Assembly (NCBI GenBank): GCA_034336665.1
Contig: CM067590.1
Span: forward strand, 248,001-312,000
Direction: 5' to 3'
From: Luscinia megarhynchos
Taxonomy: Eukaryota > Chordata > Aves > Passeriformes > Turdidae
DNA: 64,000 nt
Part shown: positions 35,901 through 47,900 of the stretch, in pieces
How the letters are laid out: every line of letters starts with the position of its first letter
Position numbering within the stretch: position 1 is the stretch's first letter
Translations under genes and position numbers: made by a program
The notes under the pieces: model-generated
Seen by the model: only the letters and a program-made list of their open reading frames with translations
Told to the model about the DNA's origin: nothing
Databases searched by the model: none

Positions 35901-38900
35901 CATTCCCACCCCCCACCCCCTCAGGATAATCTCCATATTTTCCCTGTAATTCCCAATTTTTATGGATAATCCCAGATCCCAATTCCCCCTGGACCTGCAC
36001 ATCCCCACCCCCCCATTTTCCCAGTAATTCCCATTTTTCCAGGACGATTCCAGATCTCTGGAGCTGCACATTCCCACCCCCCACACTCTCAGGGATAATC
36101 TCCATGTTTTCCCTGTAATTCCCGTTTTTTCCAGGCTGATCCCAGATCCTGAGTTATCCCAGAAGCTGCACATTCCCACCTCTCACACTCTCAGGATCAA
36201 CTCCACATTTTCCCTGTAATTCCTATTTTTCCAAGACAATCCCAGATCCCAAATTCGCCCCTGGAGCTGCACATCCCCACTCCCACATTTTCACAGTAAT
36301 TCCCATTTTTTTTTATAATCCCAGACCCCAAATTACCCCGGAGCAGGGCAGAGGACCAGAGCTGCACAGACATGTCAGGGATCTTGCTGGCCAGCTGCAT
36401 GGCTGGCACCACCATGTTATTGCTTTCCTAGGGAAAAAAAAATTGGAAAAAAGAAAAATTAGGATTTTAGGGGATTTTTGATGCCTTTCCAATATGGATG
36501 GACTGGGTAAAATGGGGAATTGGAGGTGGGAAATTGGGTTTTTGTTGCTCTGTTTAAGGCTTGGGGTTGAAGAGAGTAAAATTCCAAAATCCCAGAGATT
36601 CCATGGGATGGAAAGGAATAAAATCCTAAAATTCCCAAGAATTCCTCAGGATTGCAGGGGATAAAATCCCAAAATACCCAAGAAATCCTTGGTGTGGAAG
36701 GGAATAAAATCTCAAAATCCCAGAGATTCACTGGGATGGAAAGGAAACAGAGCCCAGGGATTCCCTGGGATTGAAAGGAATAAAATCCTAAAATTCCTTG
36801 GGATGGAAGGGAATAACCATCCCAAGAATTACTTAAAATTGTAGGGAATAAAATCCTAAAATTCCCATAGATTCCCTGGGACTATAGGGAATGAGATTCC
36901 CAGGAAAAACTTCAAAAATACCATTATTCCCACCCTTATCCTGATTTTCTTTGGGATTTTTTCTGGGAATGCCAATTCCAGGATTCCAGGGATTGGAGGG
37001 ATTTGGATGATCCACAGAGAAGAAAATCCCAATTTTTGACCCAACAGAACACCGAAAAAACACTAAAAAATCCCATTATTCCCACCCACAACCCGATTTT
37101 CTTCAGGATTTTTTGGGAGATTTTTGGAATTTTGGGGGAGGATTTTTCCTGGGAATGCCAATTCCAGGATCCCAAGGACTGGGAGGGATTTGGATGATCC
37201 ACAGGGAAGAAAATCCCAAATTTTGACCCAACAGAACACTGAGAAAACACTAAAAAATCCCATTATTCCCACCCTTATCCCAATTTTCTTTTGTATTTTC
37301 TTTGGAATTTTTTAGGGGTTTTTCTGGGAATGCCAATTCCAGGATTCTAGTGATTGGGAGGGATTTGGATGATCCAGAGAGAAGAAAATCCCAATTTCTG
37401 ATGCCACAGCACTGAAAAACCACTTAAAAAATCCAATTATTCCCACCCAAACCCGGATTTTCTTTGGGATTTTTTTGGGATTTTTTCCTAGGAATGCCAA
37501 TTCCAGGATCCCAAGGATTGGGAGGGATTTGGATGATCCAGAGGGAAGAAAATCCCTATTTCTGATGTGACAGCACTGAAAAAAACACTTAAAAAATCCA
37601 ATTATTCCCACCCATACCCCGATATTCTTTGGAATTTTTTTGGGATATTTTTTTTCTGGAAATGTGAATTCCAGGATTCCAGGGATTGGGAGGGATTTGG
37701 ATGATCCAGAGGGAAGAAAATCCCAATTTCTGATGTGACAGCACTAAAAAAACACTTTAAAAATCCGATTATTTCCGCTCGTATCCCGATTTTCTTTGGG
37801 ATTTTTTTCTGGGAATGCCAATTCCAGGATCCCAGGGATTGGGAGGATTTGGGAATTACCCTGTGGTTGCCCAGCACGTAGAAGATGTGGCCCAGCAGCA
37901 CCAGGGAGCAGGCGGTCAGGCGGTTCAGGTCCTCGGCGTTCGACATCTTCAGCGTCTCCCGCAAAAAACGCCTGGAAAAAAAACCAGGAAAAACTTGGGA
38001 TTTGAACATGATGGAATGTCCTGGGAGAATTCCTGCCTGGATGAAATGGCAGGAGGTGGGAGAAATTAATTTAAATGAAGGGAATTCTTGAGTTTTCTCT
38101 GGGAATTGGGGTGGAGTTGATTTCTCTGGGAAGGTGAAAAGAATGAGAGGGAGGAGATTCCCAAGGATTCTTTGGGATTGTTGGGAATAAAATCCCAAAA
38201 TTCTCAAGGATTCCTTGGGATTGAAGGGAATAAAATCCCAAAATTCCCTAGGAATTCAGGGAATGACAGGCCTGAGATTCCCAAATATTTTCACTGGAAC
38301 TGAAGGGAATAAAATGACCAAGATTCCCAAGGATTAAGAGTCCCAAATTTCCGAGGAGTCCTTGGGGTTCCAGGGGATAAAATTCCAAGATTCCCAATGA
38401 TTCCTTGGGATTGCAAGGAATAAAATCCTAAAATTCCCAAAGATTATTTGGGATTGAAGGGAATAACATCCCTAAAATTCCCAAGGGTTTTGCACGGGAA
38501 TAAGACTCCAAAATTCCCAAGGATTTCCAAGGACTGCAGGAAATAAAATCCCAAGGATTCCCTGGGATTGAGAGGAATAAAATCCCAAAATTCCCAAGGA
38601 TTCCTTGGGATTACAGGGAATAAGGTCCTAAAATTCCCAATGATTCTTTGGGATTGAGGGAATAAGATCCCAAAATTCCCAAGGATTGTAGAGAATAACA
38701 TTCCAAATCATTCCTTGGGATTACAGGGAATAAGACCCCAAGATTCCCAAGGATTTCCAAGGACTGCAGGAAATAAAAACCCAAGGATTCCCTGGGATTG
38801 AAGGAAATAAAATCCCAAAATTCAGGGAAAAAGATCTCAAAATTGCAGGGAATAACATCCCCAAAATTCCTTGGGATTACAGGGAATGATTCCCAAAGAT

Positions 38901-41900
38901 TCCTAAGGAAAAATCTCAAACCCCCACCCCTCCCCTGCTCTTTTCCCCTGGCAAATCCAGGAGAAATCCACAGCAACTGAGTGGAAACTGAGCCTTGAAT
39001 TCCCATCCTGATCCAAAAAAAAACCTGGATTGAGTTTTCCTGCAGTTTTCCCACTTTTTTCCTGCTTTTTAAAGTGGTTTGGACTCACTTGGCCTCGTTG
39101 TATCTTCCCTGGAAAAAGGAGAAGAGCCCTCGGATGTAAAACGCTGCAGCCCGGAGACAGTGGGAACTATGGAATAAAAAAAAACATGGATGCATCAAAA
39201 TCCCACCCAAATTCCAGCAATTCCACCCTAAAATCCAAAATATTCCATTTAAACCCCATCCTGAGTTTCCCCCTTGGAATTAAATTGGATTTTTTCCCTT
39301 AATTTGTTGAAAAATCTGCTGTAAATCTGTCATTCCCATCCCATAATGTTGGGATTTGTTGGAATTCTCACCTCACTGGGAAGTTGTGGTCGGGATTTAT
39401 CCTTTCCAATAAACTGTAGAGCTGGAAAATGGGAGAGGAAAAAGAAATTATCATGGAAAAATGGATTTTCCAAGGAAAAATCAACACCAAAGCAGTGAAA
39501 TTCCACCCGAACCAGCCCAAATTTATCCGAATATTGGGAATTTTAGGCTCGTCTTGATGCCCAAAAATTAAGTTTTATCCCAAATCTCCTCCAAGTCCAC
39601 AAAATTTCCTGGATTATAATAATATTCCCACTGAAAACTTAAAGCTGATGGATCTGATAATGAATTTGATATAGGATTTGCTTAATTAGAACCAGAATTT
39701 AATTAAAGAATTTACAAATTTTAATTATTTTATTTTGCTTCTCAAGGGTTTTTCCCAAATTTTGTGCGCAGTGAGCAAAATTCCTGTGGAGAATCTTCCC
39801 AAGGTAAATCCCTGAAGGTAAAAATGGGGAATTTTGGGAATAAAACAACAAAACTCAGGAGCAAATCCCTATTTTTGGTTATTTCTGTGATTTCCTGAAA
39901 CTCCTGGAAAACGATGGAAAATTATGGAAAATGGATGGAAAATGAAGCCAAGGGATTGGATGAGAGATGAGAAATTTAAACCCCATTCCCACGGGAAGAA
40001 TTCTGGGAATAATTCTGAATATTTGGAGTTTTCCAGCTGATTTTCTGAAATTCGCATTCCCCTCATGAGAAGCTGCTGCCAGCAAGGTCCTGATGATAAA
40101 AATTCCCAGGAAAAGCCAAATTTCAGGAATTTTCTCCACAGAAAATTGGGATTTATCCCTCCCCTTATGAATAAGATGCCGGCAGCAAGGCCCTGATTGC
40201 AAAAATGCCCAGAAAAAGCCAAATCTCAGGAATTTTCTCCACAGAAAAAAATAATTTCTTACTCCCCTCATAAAGGAGTTGTTGCCAGCAAGGCCCTGAT
40301 GGCAAAAATACTCAGGAAAAGTCAAATTTCAGGAATTTTCTCCACAGAAAACTGGAATTTCTCACTCCCCTGATGAATAAGATACTGGCAGCAAGGCCCT
40401 GATGGCAAAACTGCCCAGGAAAAGCCAAATTTCTGGAATTTTCTTCACAGAAAAATTGTAATTTCTCACTCCTGATGGAGTTGCTGCCAGCAAGGCCTTG
40501 CTGGAAAAAATGCCCAGGAAAAACCAAACCCCAGGAATTTTCTCCACAGAAAACTGGGATTTGACACAGAGAGAGTGGAAGAATTGTGGGAATAATCCAC
40601 AATATTTTGAGTTTTCCAGCCAATTTCTCAGGAATTCCCAGTCCTCTCATGAAGGAGCTGCTGCCAGCAAGGCCTTGCTGAAAAAATACCCAGGAAAAAC
40701 CAAATTTCAGGAGTTTTCTCCACAGAAAATTGGGATTTATCACTCCCCTGGTGAGTAAGATGGTGGCAGCAAGGCTGATGACAAAAATACCCAAGAAAAG
40801 CCAAATTTTAGGAATTTTCTCCACAGAAAAAAAGGATTTTTCACTCCCCTGATGAATAATATGCTGGCACCAAGGCCCTGATGGCAAAAATACCCAGGAA
40901 AAGCCAAATTTCAGGAATTTTCTCCACAGAAAATTGGGATTTATCACTGCCCTGATAAAGGATCTGGTACCAACAAGGCTTTTGTGACAAAAATGCCCCA
41001 GAAGAGCCAAATTTCAGGAATTTTCTCCCCCAAAAGCAGGATTTGGCAGGTCCCTGCTCACCTCCTGGTGCCGATTCCCTTCCCGGATGTAGACACTGGC
41101 CAGGTTGGTGACAATAAATGCCCACAGCTCCTGGTGGGTTGTGAGCTGGAAAAAAAGAAAATTTCCAAATATTTCAGTCTTTCCCTCAGGATTTGTTCAG
41201 TCCCACCAAAAAAATCTTGGTTAAAAAAAGCACATATTGATATTTTAATGTTATAAATCCCTCCCAGATCCAAGGGAAATCATTAATAAATAATGGAATT
41301 AATTAAGGTTTTCATTCCAAATTCTCATTGTCATCCCCAAGGCTCATTCCCATGTTTCCAGGAGAAAATTTGGGAATAAAATCTCACCCTCAGTGCTGTA
41401 GTGAATTGTGCTTCTGCATTGTCCATGCAGTTGACAGAGATGCAGTACAGACCCTGGAAAAGAAAGGATATTTTTGGGAATGCAGCCCAAAATATTCCCA
41501 AATCCATGGAAATATTTGGAATACAGCAGGAAAAAAGGACCAATGAGTCTCAGTTTTGGGAAAAAATAAAGAATTTTTACAAAATGTGCTTTAAAATAAA
41601 TTATTCATGGGGAAAAAACTTTATTTAGCTAAAAAAATCTTCCTTAAAATCATGGAAAAACTCAATTTCCTTACAAAAACTCTTCCCCTTCCACAATTCC
41701 AACAAAATATCTCCAGTGGGCACAGCTGAAATCCCTGAATTTCTCTTTTTTCCAGCTGATTCCTCCCAAATTCCCACTCCCTTCATGAAGGAGCTGCTGC
41801 CAGACAAGGCCTTGGTGGCAAAAATACTCAGGAAAAGCCAAATTTCAGGAATTTTCTCCACAGAAAAGTGGGATTTTTCTCTCCAGGAAAGCAAGATTTG

Positions 41901-44900
41901 CTGGAACAACTTGGGATAGTGGGAAATGCTTCTGTCCACTCACCCAAACCATCCTGAAATTCTTTTTCTAAAAGAAGCCAGGGATGAGCACACCCAGCAG
42001 TGGATGATGCAAATCTTGGAATTCCCAGGGAATCTCCTCTCTGGAATTCCCAAGTTTTATCCCAAAAACTCACCAGGAGCGTGTGCAGCTGGGCAGCGTG
42101 GTTGGAAAAGAGCCTGGGAGACTGCTGGCACAGCTGGCAGACCTGGGAAATCTGGGGAAAAAGAACCAAAATTCCCAATTTTTGACACTTTTCCCACTTT
42201 TTAATGCTCTAAATCCCGTTCCTTGCACCTCTCATGGATCCAGGGATTGGCTCCAGGATTTCCAGTCCTGGAAGCACAGGAAAAGGGATTTCCTCACATT
42301 CCTCCCACATTCCAGCTGGTTTGGAAACCCCCTGGAATTCACAGGCATAGATCCCTCCTGAAATGATCCAGATTTTCCAAGAAAAATGGGATAAAACCTT
42401 CCAAAATCTGGGATTGGGGGTGAGTTTCAGGAGACAGAAGCAGGAGGTTGAATACATCCCCATTCCCAGCACATTCCCAGTAAAACTGACAGCAGGGATT
42501 GGATGATCCAGCCCCGAATTCCCACCAGGAAGGTGTCAATAGAATCAGTTATTGACTATTCCATGATCAATTCCAAAGTGTCCTTAAAAAAATATTTAAG
42601 AGGAGCCAATCCCACATTTTCCAAGCCCCAAGCACCACCAAGCCTGGCTGTATCCATGAATAATCCAGCAGTGAATTCCCACCTGAGCCCAAAACTGCAA
42701 TTCCCACGTTTTAAAGGCTGTTCTGCAGAATATTCCCATTTTTTGGGAGCCTTTCCCAGCCAGGAAATGCTGGAATTCCCACATTACCTCCTGCAGGGCC
42801 GTGGCTTTGTGTCCTGTCACCAGCCTGCACATGATGATGTGTTCCAACAAAATCACTTGGAATGAGGACAGGATGGGGCTGCAGTCCAGCACTGGGAAAG
42901 AACAGCAGGAATTCCATCAGGGATTTAAGGAATGCTTCAAATCTCATTTAAAAAAAACAACAAAAAAGTTTATTTTTGTACTCCAAAGCCACCACCCAGC
43001 CTTAAAATCAGGGTTTTAATCTTAGTTTTATTCTTAGCCTGACCCAGCAGCTCAACAAGGCTGTGGGATGGGTTGAAATGAGGAATAAATAAAGGGATTT
43101 TCCTGGATTCCAGCTGAATTCAACCCCTTTTTTCCTTACTTTTGAGCTTCTCCAGCTGCATGAGGGCTTTGTCTGTGTATTTCTGAGCCTTCTCCAGGTA
43201 TCCTGCCTGCATGGAATGCATCACTGTCACCTGCAGGGAAGCACAGCGAGGATTATCCAGCTGGGAATTCCCTGGGGATGGAACTCCCACCCCAGCCTCA
43301 TCCCCAGAAAGTTCTGGAGTGATGGGAGGTGTGATTGAGAGGATGGGATTGATGGTTTTTAAGATCCTTCCCACCCCAATCATTCCATAATTCCCAAAAT
43401 TTCTCTGTGCAGAGAGGGAATTCACAAAATTTCTCAAATCCCAGATTTTTAACATCATTAAGGATTGGAATAATCTCCAAGAAATGGAACAAAAGTCCTT
43501 TAGCAGTTCCAAGTCCAGCTCTCCTCGTGTTGATAAAATTAAGCCAACAAATGACTGCTTTTTCATTTAAAACAGGTATTAATAAATTCATTAATTATTT
43601 ATTAATTAATTCCCATTTGCAGCCTGGAATCTCCTCACACACCAAGCAGCTCCCTCAGCATCACTGCACAGATGCTGAGGTAAAAACAGCACAAAGCAGC
43701 TGATAAAATTAAACTAAAGTGGCTCTGATTTGTACAAATAACTCAATTTTCACTTGATTGGTAGTATTGATCAATTAATTAATTATTAATTAACTCCCAT
43801 TTCCAGCCTGGAATCTCCTCACACAATGAGGAGCTCCCTCAGATGCTGAGGTAAAAACAACACCGAGCATCTACAAACCCCATCCCTGTGACTCCAAACC
43901 ATTCCTCACCCCTCACTAATTAACACCCAGCACTAATTAGGAGCTCTCACCAGGTAGACCAGCACACACATGTGCTCCTTGGGCAGCCAGTGGAAGAGGT
44001 CTGCGGGGTTGCTGGGCAGGATCTCGTCGTCGTGCAGGGTGGAGATGGTTTGGATGCACTGCTGCAGCTGCTTCAGGCACGGCTTCACACTCTTCACCTG
44101 CCCAACAAAACAATCTCCCTCCTTTTAATGTTCTTTTTTATTCCATCAGAGTCAGGATTCAAAGCTCCAGATGGTTATTTCTTGTTCAGACACGTTTATT
44201 AATTTTTATCTATATTACAGTGAGTTCTGCAGCACTTCAAGCTAACAAGCTAAAAATGGTAACATATCTTAATGCCTTAATTTTTTTTTTTGTTCTGCTT
44301 GGCTGTGCTGTTTTTATTTTTATATTAAGGGTTACTAGGATTGTTTCACAGGGTAGTAAGAACAAAACAATTCTATTCCAGCTGGGGACTCAGGACAATT
44401 TCTTCAAATTTCAGGCCCTGAGCATAAACAACACGAAAAGAGGAGGGTGGGCAAGCAAGGAGGATGAAACCTCGTGATTTGAGGCTATTAATGGGATAGT
44501 TGTATGCAAACGAACTAAAACCTATAAAGGAGAAAGAAACTTCATGATTTGAGGCTATTAATTGGACAGGAATTCGCTTCCATTATAAAAAAATCCCCTC
44601 AGGCCTGATTTTTTAGGAATTATCCCCATTCCAAATTCCCATTTGAAATGTGGCCAGCATCCAGGTAATGTGGGATTGGTAATTCCCATATTTAGGGGGT
44701 TGGGTTGATTTAGGATTGATGACACTCAGCACTTCACAGCGTGATCAGCAGCAAGAGATGCTCCAAATATTCCCATAATCTCCCCAAAAAATTCCTGTTA
44801 TCCCCACCACCACACACTGAAAGCAATAAAGCCCACCTTGGATATACAAATATCATGGACAACATCCCCAAATTAAATGAAACTTCCTCGCTCATTGGGA

Positions 44901-47900
44901 TGAAAATTTCCTTCAGTTATAAAAAAAAATCCCCCAAAAATCCCCTCAAGGATGATTTTTTTAGGAATTACCCCACCCCAAATTCCCATTTGGAATGTGG
45001 CACCTACCTGGCCAGCATCCAGGTAATGTGTGACCTGCAGGACCAGGAAGAAGACCCTGAGGGATTCCTTCTGGATGGGATTTCCCTGCCAGTTCTCCAC
45101 AATCTGCCCACACAGAGTCAGCAGAGGATGAACCTCCTGCAGCTTCCTCTCCATCAGCAGCAGCTGCAAGAAAAATCCAGATGTTTTTCAGGATAAACGT
45201 TCAGGGAATGATAATTTCCCCCAAGCAAAATTTGGTTGTTTCATCCCTGGGGTTGCCCAAAGTCAGGTTAGAGCAGCTTGAGTTAGTGGAAGGTGTCCCT
45301 GGTTTTTCCAAACAATTCCATGGATTCTCTAATTCCAGGAATTCTGGAATATTCACTTGATTCCTACAGCCCTTTCAACCCACCAGCATTTCCATCCCTC
45401 ATTACAAAAGCTCCAGTGATAATTTGCAATGATCCTTCTATTATTCCCAGAAAAAATAAGGAATAAAGCAGAATTTATCTGTTAAGAATCCTGCTTATCC
45501 CCTCAAACTAAAAAATCCTCTGGAATTTATAAATAAAAAGGAAATAATTTATTTTAAAACTACTTCCAACTTACCATCCCCTTGCTGAGCAGGAAGAGAG
45601 CTCTGGAATGAAAGAGAATAAAGTGAAATTCTAAAAGAAATTACTTGATCCACCAAAAAGAAAAAAAAGGATAAAATAAAGAACTGCTTTTTTCTCCCTC
45701 TAAAAGCAAGGAAAAAAGAGGATTAAGGGAGGAATTCCCAGGGAACTCAAGGAGGAATCTGGGGAGGAAATTCCATCAATTCTGGAGGAAATCCCAGGGA
45801 ATTCAGACAGGAAATTCCAGGGAATTCGGGGAGGAAATCCCAGGGAATTCAGACAAGAAATCTCAGGGAATTCAGACAGGAAATCTCAGGGAATTCAGAC
45901 AGGAAATCTCAGGGAATTTGGGGAGGAAATTCCAGGGAATTCAGGAAGGAAAGTCCAAGCAATTCAGGGAGCAAATCCCAGGGAACTTGGGGATGAAACC
46001 CCAGGAATTCTGGCAGAAAATCCCATGGAATTTAGGGATGAAATCCCAGGAATTCTATCAGGAAATCCCAGGGAATCTGGGGATGAAATCCCAGAACTGT
46101 CACCTGGTGTACTCAGGAGCCCACCACACGGGCGTACTCGGCCCCCACTCCCAGCAGGTCACAGGCTGACACCAAATCCTTTTCCAGGGTGTGCAGTTGC
46201 TGAAATAGAAAAAAAAAAGCCATAAAAAGTCAGAACTTGCTCCCTCAATCCCAAGAAAATCCTATTATCCCTGGATTTACAAATTCCTGCTCCTTAAAGC
46301 GGTGTTAGATCGGTTTTCCAAGAAATATCTGGTGTTTCCATGGACTTGTCTGAGCCCAGGATTTTTTTTCCTTAAAATTCCTCATTAATGAGGAATTAAT
46401 TAAAAATTCGAGGTAGATCCTGCAAAGGGTGAAAATCCTAGATCCCAACAGCTCAAAAAAATCCATGGATTGTAACACTGGAACAAGAGTTTTCCCAGGA
46501 AGAGGAGCCTCCAAGGTGTGTTCCCAAATTTTCTCCCTTTCCCAAACTCAGGTGGGAATTCAGAAAGAGAAAAATGGGCTGCAAGGAAATGGGAAATCAG
46601 GGAAAAGTGGGAAGCTCCAAGGAGAGGAAAAATTTCTGAGTCCTCAGGATGAACTCCTGGAAAAGTAATTATTCCTCAATTGCTGGGAAATTAAATATTC
46701 CTAAAGTTCTTTTTCCATAAATACAGCTAAATGTGTCTCTGTTCTTACAAATATTTCTGATTTATAAATATTTCTGGAGCATATTCCAGACCAGGAAAAA
46801 ACATTTTCCTTGGGATTCCTTTCCCTTGCTCCTTTTTCTGGATAGTTTTTCTATTCTTTCTCCCATCCCACATCCCTAATTAAATATAAAACAACCCAAT
46901 CAACACTTCTGGTTGGAAAACTCCAGGATTTTCTCTCCCTGCAAGCCCCAAAATGGATTTTTCTTACTCCATCCTTGGAATTCCCAAGTCCCTAACTCCC
47001 ACAGAGTGCTCCTGGCTGATTCCTTGATCCAATCCAGAGGCTCCTAAAACCAAATTCCCAACCTGGATTTGCCTTTTCCCTCTTCATTAACAGCAAATTT
47101 TTAGGGCATAAAGAGATAAAAAACATCGATTAAAAGTGATTTTTTAGGGCATAACAGAATGAAAGCTTCCATGCTGATTTTAATGGGAAGAAAGGATTTT
47201 TCCAGGATTTTTTCCAAGGAATTGCTGCTGCAAGGACTCACAGCCAGCTGGAAGAGCAGCCTGCAGTGCCAGTAGGGAGTCTGCTGGGAGATCTGGATGG
47301 CTTTGCGCAGCAGGGGCTTGGCCGTGTCCACGGAATTCTGCAACACAAACACCCCCAAATCAACACAAATCCTGCATCCTGGAACTCCACAGCCTTGGAA
47401 TTCCTTGGATAATCTGAGGAGGGTTGGGAGTAAGGGATAAAAGTGCTGGAAGCAATAAAAATAAAATGGGAGAAGTTTGGGGCTGCTCCGTCCTTGGGAT
47501 GTGCAAGGTAGGGATGGATGGGGTTGGAAAAATTTAGGATTTTGGGAAGTGTCACTGCACATGGCAGGGTGGGATTGGATGAGATTGAAGGTTTTTCCAA
47601 TCCAAATCATTCCTGGATATTGGGATTCAAAATGCCAAGGAATTATTTTGGAGGAAAGCTGCACAACTTCCTAACTACACAACATTTGGGACGATCCAAC
47701 CAAGGAAGGAGCCAAAAACATGGAAAGGAAAATTGTGGGCAAGAAATGGAGGGACAGGACACAGTGAATGGCTTCTCAGTTTCCTCTCAGGTGAGATTTT
47801 GGGATGGAATTCCTCCCTGGGAGGGTGGGATGGGGCTGGGATAGAATTCCCAGAGCAGCTAGGGCTGGAATTCTCCAGGTTGGAGTGACGTGGGGTAGGA

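Noticed and set aside
40040..41040. Functional duplicated MAU2 exons (protein repeat expansion)
   Set aside because: Units have stops and altered splice sites in the exon 13 frame, and the mature reading frame joins exon 13 to exon 14 directly.
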